Below, piece by piece: positions 52,258 through 60,443 of a DNA stretch of 64,000 nt; the first letter of the stretch is position 1; the number at the start of each line of letters is the position of its first letter. Position numbers and translations under genes: made by a program. Source of the stretch: Streptomyces zagrosensis (GTDB taxonomy: Bacteria; Actinomycetota; Actinomycetes; Streptomycetales; Streptomycetaceae); contig NZ_JACHJL010000007.1 in NCBI RefSeq assembly GCF_014203645.1, forward strand, positions 186,001-250,000, written 5' to 3'. The notes beneath the pieces are model-generated. The model made no database searches. It was not told the origin of the DNA and saw only the letters and a program-made list of their open reading frames with translations.

Positions 52258-53100
52258 ATGGCCAATGTTGTCCGTGCCGCGCTGGTGCAGGCGTCCTGGA
52301 CCGGTGACACCGATTCGATGATCGCGGGGCATGAGGAACACGCGCGCAGGGCCGCCGCGCAAGGTGCCCAGGTGATCGGCTTCCAAGAGGTTTTCAACGC
52401 GCCGTACTTCTGCCAGGTGCAGGAGCCCGAGCACTACCGCTGGGCGGAGCCCGTACCGGACGGCCCCACCATCACCCGCATGCAGGCACTCGCCCGCGAG
52501 ACCGGCATGGTGATCGTCGCTCCCGTCTTCGAGATCGAACAGGCCGGCTTCTACTACAACACCGCCGCCGTCATCGACGCCGATGGCACCTTCCTCGGGA
52601 AGTACCGCAAGCACCACATCCCGCAACTGCCGGGCTTTTGGGAGAAGTACTACTTCAAGCCCGGGAACGCGGGCTGGCCCGTGTTCGATACGGCGGTCGG
52701 CAAGATCGGTGTCTACATCTGCTACGACCGGCACTTCCCCGAGGGCTGGCGGGAGCTGGGCCTTGGCGGCGCACAGCTGGTCTACAACCCCTCCGCCACC
52801 TCGCGCGGTCTCTCTTCCCATCTGTGGCGCCTTGAGCAGCCCGCCTCCGCTGTAGCCAACGCGTACTTCGTGGCCGCGATCAACCGGGTCGGCATCGAGG
52901 AGTACGGCGACGACGACTTCTACGGCACCTCCTACTTCGTGGACCCGCGCGGGCAGTTCGTCGGCGAGGTCGCCAGCGACCGTGTGGAGGAGCTGGTCGT
53001 ACGGGATCTGGATCTCGACCTCATCGACGAGGTGCGCCAGCAGTGGGCGTTCTACCGGGACCGCCGCCCGGACGCGTACGAGGGGCTGGTGCGCCGATGA
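52258..53100 (+). CDS. beta-ureidopropionase / N-carbamoyl hydrolase (nitrilase superfamily)
   Basis: A 280-residue carbon-nitrogen hydrolase. The catalytic Glu is in VIGFQEVFNAPYFC, the Lys in KYRKHHIPQLPG and the Cys in VYICYDRHFPEGW. NPSATSRGLSSHLWRLEQPA follows. It resembles beta-ureidopropionases and N-carbamoylputrescine-type amidases that release CO2 and ammonia from carbamoyl-beta-amino acids. AAGGAG precedes the ATG. The dihydropyrimidinase gene starts 83 bases later, so the pair would open hydropyrimidines and then remove the carbamoyl group in reductive pyrimidine breakdown. Confidence 0.9.
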   Translation: MANVVRAALVQASWTGDTDSMIAGHEEHARRAAAQGAQVIGFQEVFNAPYFCQVQEPEHYRWAEPVPDGPTITRMQALARETGMVIVAPVFEIEQAGFYYNTAAVIDADGTFLGKYRKHHIPQLPGFWEKYYFKPGNAGWPVFDTAVGKIGVYICYDRHFPEGWRELGLGGAQLVYNPSATSRGLSSHLWRLEQPASAVANAYFVAAINRVGIEEYGDDDFYGTSYFVDPRGQFVGEVASDRVEELVVRDLDLDLIDEVRQQWAFYRDRRPDAYEGLVRR

Positions 53101-53182
53101 GTGCCGGCGGGGCTGGGGCGCCGATCAGCGCCGGCGTCGCCGCGCGAGGTGGCGCGGGCGGGCGCGAAGGAGGCCGCCGGTC

Positions 53183-54592
53183 ATGAGCGGTGTCAGCCGC
53201 ACCGTCATCCGCGGCGGTCTCCTCGTCACGGCGGCCGACGAGACGTACGCGGATGTGCTGATCGAGGACGGCCGGGTGGCCGCCATCGCCGCGCCAGGGA
53301 CGGCGTACGCGCGAAGTTGGACCGCGGAGCGGCTGCTCGACGCGCACGGCAAGTACGTGATTCCGGGCGGCGTGGACGCCCACACCCATCTGGAGTTCCC
53401 GTTCGGCGGGACGTTTTCCAGCGACACCTTCGCCTCGGGGACCAGCGCCGCAGCCTGGGGCGGCACCACCACCATCGTTGACTTCGCCGTGCAGACCAAG
53501 GGCCATGCCCTACGGGAGGGACTGGACGCCTGGCACGCCAAGGCGCAGGGCAACTGCGCCATCGACTACGCCTTCCATATGATCCTCGCCGACGTCAACG
53601 ACGGCTCGCTGAAGGAGATGGACCTCCTGGTGGCCGAGGGCGTCACCTCCTTCAAGCTCTTCATGGCCTATCCCGGCGTGTTCTACAGCGACGACGGCCA
53701 GATACTCCGCGCCATGCAGCGCGGCGCCCGCAACGGCGCACTGATCATGATGCACGCGGAGAACGGCATCGCCATCGACGTCCTGGTCGAACAGGCACTC
53801 GCCGCAGGCCGCACCGACCCGCGCTCCCACGGCGAGGTCCGCAAGACGCTCCTGGAGGCCGAGGCCACCCATCGGGCCATCGCGCTCTCCCGGGTGGCCG
53901 GCTGCCCGCTGTACGTCGTGCACGTGTCCGCAGCCGAGGCCCTCGCGGAGCTGACCCGGGCCAGGGACGAGGGGCTGCCGGTGTTCGGCGAGACCTGCCC
54001 GCAGTATCTGTTCTTGTCCACGGACAACCTGGCCGAGCCCGGGTTCGAGGGCGCCAAGTACGTGTGCAGCACGCCGCTGCGGCCCCGTGAGCACCAGGCG
54101 GCGCTGTGGCGCGGGCTGCGCACGGACGACCTCCAGGTGGTCTCCACCGACCACTGCCCGTTCTGCTTCGTGGGCCAAAAGGAACTGGGCCGGGGCGACT
54201 TCTCGAAGATCCCCAATGGGCTGCCCGGGGTGGAGAACCGGATGGACCTGCTGCATCAAGGCGTGCTCGATGGCCATATCTCGCGCCGTCGATGGATCGA
54301 CATCGCCTGCGCGGCGCCGGCCCGCATGTTCGGGCTCTACCCCCGCAAGGGCACCATCGCACCCGGCTCCGACGCCGACATCGTCATCTATGACCCAGCG
54401 GTCCGTCAGGTGCTGTCCGCGACGACCCACCATATGAGCGTGGACTACTCGGCGTACGAAGGACGGCAGCTCACCGGACGGGCCGAGACCGTGCTCTCCC
54501 GCGGAGAGATCGTCATCGACCAGCGGACGTTCACCGGTCGCAGCGGCCACGGCCGGTATGTGCCGCGGGGCAGCTGCCAGTACGCGCAGTAG
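53183..54592 (+). CDS. hydA: dihydropyrimidinase / hydantoinase
   Basis: A 469-residue amidohydrolase-fold enzyme. The first metal motif is VDAHTHLEFPFGG. The carboxylated Lys is in VTSFKLFMAYPGVFY. Other His ligands are in MMHAENGIA and LYVVHVSAAEAL. The catalytic Asp is in VSTDHCPF. It hydrolyses dihydrouracil, dihydrothymine or hydantoins to N-carbamoyl amino acids, the substrate of the upstream nitrilase-family enzyme. AAGGAGG lies 9 bases before the ATG. Unlike the broken allantoinase at 7.3 kb, this relative keeps every metal ligand. Confidence 0.94.
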   Translation: MSGVSRTVIRGGLLVTAADETYADVLIEDGRVAAIAAPGTAYARSWTAERLLDAHGKYVIPGGVDAHTHLEFPFGGTFSSDTFASGTSAAAWGGTTTIVDFAVQTKGHALREGLDAWHAKAQGNCAIDYAFHMILADVNDGSLKEMDLLVAEGVTSFKLFMAYPGVFYSDDGQILRAMQRGARNGALIMMHAENGIAIDVLVEQALAAGRTDPRSHGEVRKTLLEAEATHRAIALSRVAGCPLYVVHVSAAEALAELTRARDEGLPVFGETCPQYLFLSTDNLAEPGFEGAKYVCSTPLRPREHQAALWRGLRTDDLQVVSTDHCPFCFVGQKELGRGDFSKIPNGLPGVENRMDLLHQGVLDGHISRRRWIDIACAAPARMFGLYPRKGTIAPGSDADIVIYDPAVRQVLSATTHHMSVDYSAYEGRQLTGRAETVLSRGEIVIDQRTFTGRSGHGRYVPRGSCQYAQ

Positions 54593-54644
54593 CGCGGGCC
54601 GCGCCCGACGTCACCGTATGCCCGTGTCACACCTGGAGGTGCTT

Positions 54645-55661
54645 GTGGACTTCGGCCTCGTCTTGCAGCCCGATCCGCCCGCCGCGCAGACCGTTGGCCT
54701 GATGCAGCGCGCCGAGCGCAACGGCTTTCGGTACGGCTGGACGTTCGACTCCGCCGTGCTGTGGCAGGAGCCCTTCGTCATCTACAGCCGGGTGCTCGAA
54801 CACACCGAGCGGCTCATCGTCGGCCCCATGGTGACCAACCCGGGCACGCGCACCTGGGAGGTGACCGCCTCCACCTTCGCCACGCTCAACGAGATGTACG
54901 GCAACCGCACCGTATGCGGCATCGGCCGGGGCGACTCGGCGATGCGCGTCGCGGGCCGTACTCCGCACACGCTGGCCAGACTTGGCACCTGCATCGACGC
55001 GATCCGGGACCTCGCCGAGGGCCGGGAGACCGTCGTGGACGGTGCGCCGATGCGGCTGTCCTGGGTGCGGGACGGCAGGCTCCCGGTGTGGATGGCGGCG
55101 TACGGGCCCAAGGCGTTGGCCCTGGTCGGGCAGAAGGCGGACGGGTTCATCGTGCAACTGGCGGACTTGTTCCTCACCGAATGGATGATCAAGTCCGTCC
55201 GTGCGGCGGCGGCCGATGCGGGCCGCGATCCCGCCGCCGTGACGATCTGCGTCGCCGCACCCGCCTACCTGTGCGCCGACACGCCCGATGCGCTGGCGCA
55301 CGCCAGGGAACAGTGCCGCTGGTTCGGCGGCATGGTCGGCAACCATGTGGCCGACCTGGTCAGCCGCTACGGCGAAGACTCGAACGTGGTCCCCGACGCA
55401 CTCACCTCGTACATCGAGCGGCGCGAGGGCTACGACTACGCCCAGCACGGCCGGACCGGCAACCCCGACGCGGAGTTCGTTCCCGACGAGATCGTTGACC
55501 GCTTTTGCATCCTGGGCCCACCCCGCGCCCACATCGCCAAGCTGACGGCGCTAGGCAAGCTGGGCGTGGACCAGTTCGCGCTGTACGCCATGCACGACGC
55601 GCGGGAACAGGTGATCGACGGCTACGGAGCGGACGTGATCCCGGGGGTCGCGGCGATGTAG
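54645..55661 (+). CDS. LLM-class F420-dependent oxidoreductase (TIGR03842-like)
   Basis: A 338-residue luciferase-like TIM barrel. The sequence from the GTG at 54645 starts VDFGLVLQPDPPAAQTVGLM, as in the family, and GGAGG lies 5 bases upstream, so the ATG 27 bases earlier was not used. Further motifs: GNRTVCGIGRGDSAMRVAGR, LPVWMAAYGPKALALVGQKA and CILGPPRAHIAKLTALGKLG. From memory this subgroup (TIGR03842) usually sits in pyrimidine- or hydantoin-degradation operons. That agrees with the two genes upstream. It may use F420 or FMN. The reaction in the pathway is not established. Confidence 0.88.
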   Translation: MDFGLVLQPDPPAAQTVGLMQRAERNGFRYGWTFDSAVLWQEPFVIYSRVLEHTERLIVGPMVTNPGTRTWEVTASTFATLNEMYGNRTVCGIGRGDSAMRVAGRTPHTLARLGTCIDAIRDLAEGRETVVDGAPMRLSWVRDGRLPVWMAAYGPKALALVGQKADGFIVQLADLFLTEWMIKSVRAAAADAGRDPAAVTICVAAPAYLCADTPDALAHAREQCRWFGGMVGNHVADLVSRYGEDSNVVPDALTSYIERREGYDYAQHGRTGNPDAEFVPDEIVDRFCILGPPRAHIAKLTALGKLGVDQFALYAMHDAREQVIDGYGADVIPGVAAM

Positions 55662-56218
55662 CGAAGTCGGGCCCCGCCATGGGCGGAGCCAGGGTGCGGG
55701 GGGCCGTGTCGGCCGGCTGCGCCGGGTCGGGGCTGAGTTGGGTCGGGTCGGGCTGGGACGGGCTGAGTTGGGTCGGGTCGGGCTGGGTCGGGCTGAGTTG
55801 GGTCGGGTCGGGCTGGGTCGGGCTGAGTTGGGTCGGGTCGGCGTTGAGCCGAGCCGGGGCCCGCCCTGCTGCCCTGCCGTCCTGAGCCCGCGGCGCCTCG
55901 CCTTCGCGCCCTGCGCCGCCGCGCTGCCCGCTCCTCTCGTGGCGTCTTGCCCCCCGAATGGCGGCGCGGGAAACGCCGATCCGGGCGGGGGCGTGTGCCT
56001 AGGATGACCGCATGGCTGTCACCGCGCGCTCTGTGCCGCGCCGCCGTTGTTGTTGTCGCTGACACCCGTCCGCCGCTTTCGCGCGCGCTGCGCGCCTTCC
56101 CCCTCACCGCATCCTCCCGGCGCAACTGCGTCCCCACGCCACCGCGTAGCTGCGCCCCCACGTGCCCGCGTCCCCGTGCCCCCGCGCTCGCCAGCGCCCT
56201 TTCCCGAGGTGTTCCGCG
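55662..56218. other. 557-bp gap holding a G-rich repeat array
   Basis: A 30-bp tandem repeat occupies 55730-55842. From 55850 to 56218 no gene was recognised. CTAGGAT near 55998-56004 could be a -10 box for the molybdoenzyme gene. Confidence 0.45.
55730..55842. repeat. 30-bp G-rich tandem repeat, 3.8 copies
   Basis: Units beginning GGGCTGAGTTGGGTCGGGTC start at 55730, 55760, 55790 and 55820 and differ by only one or two bases over three full copies. Each has four to five GGG runs on the plus strand. It lies just after the pyrimidine operon. Confidence 0.92.
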
Positions 56219-57394
56219 ATGACTTCCGCCCGCCGCACCGTGCTGAAACTGCTTGCCACAGCCCCCGTCGCCGCTCACGTGGCCCGAGCCACGCCCGCCG
56301 CCGCGGCCGAGCCGACACCCGGCATCGTCAAGCCCTTGCCACCCGAACTCTTCACCGTTCGTGGCAGCAATGCCGAGACCCGCTTCGCGGCCTTGCGCGG
56401 CACCGGCTACCACACGCCCGTTGACCGCTTCTTCGTCCGCAACCACACCTCCACGCCCCTCCTGGACGCGCGCACCTGGAGCCTGACCGTCTGGGGCAGC
56501 GGACTGCGCGGCGGGCCCCGCCGGTTCAGCTACCGCGAACTCCGTGCCCTGCCCTCCGTCGTCCACGACGTCGCCCTCGAATGCGCGGGCAACGGGCGCA
56601 ACTTCTTCACCACCCAGCAACACGACACCGTCACCGGCACCCCCTGGACGCTCGGCGCTGTGGGCGTGGCCCGCTGGCGCGGGGTGCGCCTCGCGGAGGT
56701 GCTGCGCCGCGCGGGGATCGGCGGCCACGCGGTGGACGTCATGCCGCGCGGGCTCGACGCCGAGTACGTCGCCGGCGGCGTGAGCAAGGGCCGGGTGCGC
56801 CGCCCGTTGCCGGTCGCCAAGGCGCTGGACGATGTGATCCTCGCGTACGAGATGAACGGCGCGCCGCTGCCCCACGACCACGGCTTTCCGGTGCGGGTGG
56901 TCGTGCCGGCGTGGGTCGGCATCGCCTCCATCAAGTGGCTCGGCGACATCGAGGTCAGCGCCGAGCCGCTGTACTCGCCTTGGAACACCGAGTTCTACCG
57001 GCTGTTCGGGTCCGCATACCCGGCCGATGGCGGCACCCCACTGACCGTACGCAACGTCCGGTCCGCCTTCGAGTTGGACCATGGCTCCGTCTTCGCCGCG
57101 CACCGCATCCACCACCTCACCGGCCGCTCCTGGTCCGGTCTTGCGCCGGTGACCCGCGTGGACGTCAGCACCGATGGCGGTACGCACTGGCACCAGGCCA
57201 GACTTGAGGACCTCCCGCGCCGCAACGGCTGGGTCCGCTGGTCCTTCCCCTGGCGACCGCGTACGACCGGGCCTGCTGAGCTGCTCGCACGGGCCACGGA
57301 CGCGGCGGGGAACACCCAGCCGGATCGCACGGTGCCCAATACGCAGGGATTCCTGTTCGACGCGGTGGTCAGGGTCCCGGTCACGGTCGGCTGA
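56219..57394 (+). CDS. sulfite-oxidase-like molybdopterin oxidoreductase, Tat-exported
   Basis: A 391-residue protein. The twin-arginine start SARRTVLKLLATAPVAAHVA suggests Tat export. The molybdopterin domain has VDRFFVRNHTSTPLLD, the Mo-binding Cys in DVALECAGNGRNFF, TPWTLGAVGVARWRGV and PVRVVVPAWVGIASIKWLGD. A C-terminal dimerisation domain (Ig-like, TRVDVSTDGGTHWHQARLED) follows. Such enzymes oxidise sulfite or reduce S- or N-oxides outside the membrane. The ATG at 56219 follows GAGGT and restores the Tat signal at the N-terminus. No heme-binding partner gene is adjacent. Confidence 0.9.
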   Translation: MTSARRTVLKLLATAPVAAHVARATPAAAAEPTPGIVKPLPPELFTVRGSNAETRFAALRGTGYHTPVDRFFVRNHTSTPLLDARTWSLTVWGSGLRGGPRRFSYRELRALPSVVHDVALECAGNGRNFFTTQQHDTVTGTPWTLGAVGVARWRGVRLAEVLRRAGIGGHAVDVMPRGLDAEYVAGGVSKGRVRRPLPVAKALDDVILAYEMNGAPLPHDHGFPVRVVVPAWVGIASIKWLGDIEVSAEPLYSPWNTEFYRLFGSAYPADGGTPLTVRNVRSAFELDHGSVFAAHRIHHLTGRSWSGLAPVTRVDVSTDGGTHWHQARLEDLPRRNGWVRWSFPWRPRTTGPAELLARATDAAGNTQPDRTVPNTQGFLFDAVVRVPVTVG

Positions 57395-57578
57395 CCCCGC
57401 GAACAGCGCCCACCCGCCCGAGCCGCGCAGCCCTCCTGCGCGCTGTGCGCCGTCGTCCGTGCGCGGGCCTGTGCTGTCCGGGCGCAGCCCGGGCGAGACC
57501 GCGCACCACTGCCGGGCCGAGCGCGCCCTGCGTACGCTCTCGGGAGCACCTCAGCCCCCGGCCAAGGAGTTTGCACCT

Positions 57579-59408
57579 GTGTTCACCACCCGGCCCACCC
57601 TGCAAGGCACCTTCGGCATGGCCTCATCGACGCACTGGCTCGCCTCACAGTCGGCGATGGCGGTCCTTGAGGACGGGGGGAACGCCTACGACGCGGCCGT
57701 CGCCGCCGCCTTCGTGCTGCATGTGGTGGAGCCGCACCTCAACGGCCCGGCGGGCGAGGCGCCCCTGATCATCGCCCCGGCCGGCGGTGAGGTGCAGGTG
57801 CTGTGCGGCCAGGGCCCAGCGCCGGCCGGTGCCAGCGCCGCCGCCTATCGGGATCTTGGGCTCGACCTCGTTCCCGGCACCGGACCGCTCGCCGCCGCCG
57901 TCCCCGGCGCGTTCGACGCCTGGTTGCTGCTTCTGCGTGACCACGGCACCAAGCCGCTTGACACCGTCCTGGCGTACGCCATCGGCTATGCGGAACACGG
58001 CCATCCGCCCGTGGAGCACCTCGGCGAGACGGTCGAGAAGGTACGGGCCCTGTTCGAGAGCGAGTGGACCACGTCGGCCGAGCTATACCTGCCCGGCGGC
58101 CGTGCCCCGGCCCCCGGCACGCTGTTCACCAACCAGGCACTCGCCGACACCTGGCGACGGCTGCTCGCCGAGGCCAACGCGGCGGGCGGCGACCGCGAGG
58201 CGCGGATCGACGCAGCCCGCCGCGTATGGCGGTCGGGCTTCATCGCCGAAGCGCTGGTCGCCGCCGCAGCGCGGCCCGCACTCGACACCTCCGGCGAGCG
58301 CCACGCAGGCCCGCTGAGCGGCGATGACCTGGCCGGATACGAGGCGTCGTACGAGGCCCCCGCGCGCTACGACTGGAACGGCTGGACCGTCTGCAAGCCT
58401 GGCGGCTGGTCGCAAGGCCCGGTCCTCCTCCAGCAACTCGCGCTGCTCCCACCGGAGCCCGGCGCCCTCGCCTACGGCACTGCGGACTACGTCCACACCC
58501 TCATCGAGGGCAGCAAGCTCGCCTTCGCCGACCGGGAGGCGTGGTACGGAGACGCGTACGGCCCAAGCACCGTCCCGCTGGCCGGCCTGCTCGACGCCGA
58601 CTACAACAAGGCCCGCCGACAGCTGATCGGCGCCGCAGCCTCGCACGCACTGCGCCCAGGCCATCCCGCAGGGCGCGCCCCCCGGCTCGCCGCGCACGCC
58701 CTCGCCGTCGCACACGGCGAGCGGGCCGCGACGGGGCCGCTGACCAGCGCGGCGGCCGGCGTCGGCGAGCCGACGGTGACGGGCGTCTCCGCGGACGGTG
58801 GCACCCGCGGAGACACCTGCCACCTCGACATCGTGGACCGGTGGGGCAACATGATCTCCGCGACGCCCAGCGGCGGCTGGCTCCAGTCCAGCCCCGTCAT
58901 CCCCGAACTGGGCTTCCCGCTCGGCACCAGGCTCCAGATGACCTGGCTCGACCCCGACCTGCCCAACACCCTCACCCCCGGGCGCCGGCCCCGCACCACC
59001 CTCACGCCCTCCCTCGCACTGCGCGACGGCGAGCCCGTCCTGGCCTTCGGCACGCCGGGCGGGGACCAGCAAGACCAGTGGCAACTGCACTTCTTCCTCG
59101 CGGTGGCGCTGCGCGCGCCAGTACGCGGCGGGCTTGACCTCCAGGGCGCCATCGACGCCCCGAACTGGCACCAGGAAAGCTTCCCCGGATCGTTCTATCC
59201 GCGCGGCATGCGGCCCGGCGCGGTCACCGTCGAGTCGCGGTTCGCGCCGGAACTGATCGCGGACCTGCGCCGTAGAGGCCATGTCGTGACGGTCGGTGGC
59301 CCCTGGTCGGAGGGGCGGCTGAGCGCCGTGGCCCGCGACCCACAGACGGGCCTGCTCTCGGCGGCGGCGAATCCCCGCGGGGCCCAGGGTTACGCGGTCG
59401 GACGCTGA
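57579..59408 (+). CDS. gamma-glutamyltransferase-family protein (second, cytoplasmic-type)
   Basis: A 609-residue Ntn-hydrolase relative of GGT without a signal peptide. GMASSTHWLASQSAMAVLED, GGNAYDAAVAAAFVLHVVEP, HLNGPAGEAPLIIA, and the putative nucleophile Thr in RGDTCHLDIVDRWGNM, where the second Thr of the usual TTH is Cys. PRTTLTPSLALRDGEPVLAF and GTPGGDQQDQW follow. The last motif, DQQDQW, is typical of a GGT-like subgroup whose substrate is poorly known. The GTG at 57579 follows AAGGAG (57564-57569). It differs clearly from the secreted ggt at 50 kb. Confidence 0.9.
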   Translation: MFTTRPTLQGTFGMASSTHWLASQSAMAVLEDGGNAYDAAVAAAFVLHVVEPHLNGPAGEAPLIIAPAGGEVQVLCGQGPAPAGASAAAYRDLGLDLVPGTGPLAAAVPGAFDAWLLLLRDHGTKPLDTVLAYAIGYAEHGHPPVEHLGETVEKVRALFESEWTTSAELYLPGGRAPAPGTLFTNQALADTWRRLLAEANAAGGDREARIDAARRVWRSGFIAEALVAAAARPALDTSGERHAGPLSGDDLAGYEASYEAPARYDWNGWTVCKPGGWSQGPVLLQQLALLPPEPGALAYGTADYVHTLIEGSKLAFADREAWYGDAYGPSTVPLAGLLDADYNKARRQLIGAAASHALRPGHPAGRAPRLAAHALAVAHGERAATGPLTSAAAGVGEPTVTGVSADGGTRGDTCHLDIVDRWGNMISATPSGGWLQSSPVIPELGFPLGTRLQMTWLDPDLPNTLTPGRRPRTTLTPSLALRDGEPVLAFGTPGGDQQDQWQLHFFLAVALRAPVRGGLDLQGAIDAPNWHQESFPGSFYPRGMRPGAVTVESRFAPELIADLRRRGHVVTVGGPWSEGRLSAVARDPQTGLLSAAANPRGAQGYAVGR

Positions 59409-59536
59409 CGGCCCCCGCTGAGTGCTGCCGGCCGCCGCACGCTGCTCGCCGCGCCCGAGACTGGTTTGCTCCACGTTCACGCTGCGGCCAGCTGCGCGAT
59501 GCGGACCGTGTCGGTCCGGCGTGGTTCGATAGACAC

Positions 59537-60376
59537 ATGATCGAAGCAAAGGACCCGGGGGAATGGGCGCGGCTCGAAGCCGCGGTGGATGAGGCGGTCC
59601 GCAAGGCGGCTGCCACGGAGATCATGCCGCGGTTCCGGCAACTGGCGCAGCACGAGATCGTGCAGAAGAACGGCCCGCACGACCTCGTCACCGTCGCCGA
59701 CCGGCTAGCCGAGGAGCAACTGACCGCCGCCCTGACGGCGGTGCTGCCTGGCTCCGTCGTGGTCGGCGAGGAAGCTGTGCACGCCGACGTCGGTATCTTG
59801 GCCGCGCTGGGCGGCGACGCGCCGGTGTGGATCGTGGACCCGGTGGACGGCACCCGCCAGTTCGTCCACGGCGACCCGGCATTCGCCACCTTGGTCACCC
59901 TGGCGCACCGGGGCGAACTGCTCGCCTCCTGGACGTACGCGCCTGCCCTCGACCTGATGGCCGTGGCCCGCCAAGGCGGCGGCGCGACGCTGGACGGCCA
60001 GGTGTTGCGCTGCGGCCCGCCCGTGCCTGGCCAGGACATCAACGTCGCCATCTCGCACTACGACTTCACCACCGACGCGGAGAAGCAGGCGCTGTCCGGG
60101 CTGCGCACCGCCGGGGTGGCGCCCAGGCCCTGCGGGTCCGCGGGGCTCGAATACCTCAATGTGGCCCGCGGTCTGCTGGACGCCGTCGCCTTCTCCTGGG
60201 AAAACGCCTGGGACCACGCCGCCGGACTGCTGCTCGTCGCCGAGGCGGGTGGCGCGTCGGCCACCATCGCCGGCGAGCCGTTCCGGATCGCCGGCGGCAA
60301 CGCGCTGCCGTTCACCGCGGCGCGGGACGAGGCGACCGTACGGCATATCCTGAGCCTGCTGACCGTCGTTGGCTGA
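59537..60376 (+). CDS. inositol monophosphatase-family phosphatase
   Basis: A 279-residue sugar-phosphatase fold. The metal motifs are VVVGEEAVH (Glu), WIVDPVDGTRQFVHG (the DPxDGT signature) and WENAWDHAAGLLLVAEAGG (the WDxAA motif). The family removes phosphate from inositol-1-phosphate, 3'-phosphoadenosine-5'-phosphate, fructose-1,6-bisphosphate or histidinol phosphate. The motif set fits the general SuhB-type group and does not fix the substrate. The ATG at 59537 lacks a strong ribosome site. The next gene starts 68 bases later on the same strand. Confidence 0.92.
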   Translation: MIEAKDPGEWARLEAAVDEAVRKAAATEIMPRFRQLAQHEIVQKNGPHDLVTVADRLAEEQLTAALTAVLPGSVVVGEEAVHADVGILAALGGDAPVWIVDPVDGTRQFVHGDPAFATLVTLAHRGELLASWTYAPALDLMAVARQGGGATLDGQVLRCGPPVPGQDINVAISHYDFTTDAEKQALSGLRTAGVAPRPCGSAGLEYLNVARGLLDAVAFSWENAWDHAAGLLLVAEAGGASATIAGEPFRIAGGNALPFTAARDEATVRHILSLLTVVG

Positions 60377-60443
60377 GTCAGCACACGTTCCGCGCACGCC
60401 GTAGCCGTAACCCGGAGGCGACCTCACAGGCGAGGAGGCCGAT

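Noticed and set aside
55730..55842. 30-bp array considered as a CRISPR
   Set aside because: The copies are contiguous with no unique spacers, and no cas genes are present.
59224..60051. Minus-strand frame opposite the inositol phosphatase gene
   Set aside because: No recognisable domain, and it overlaps intact DPxDGT and WDxAA motifs on the plus strand.
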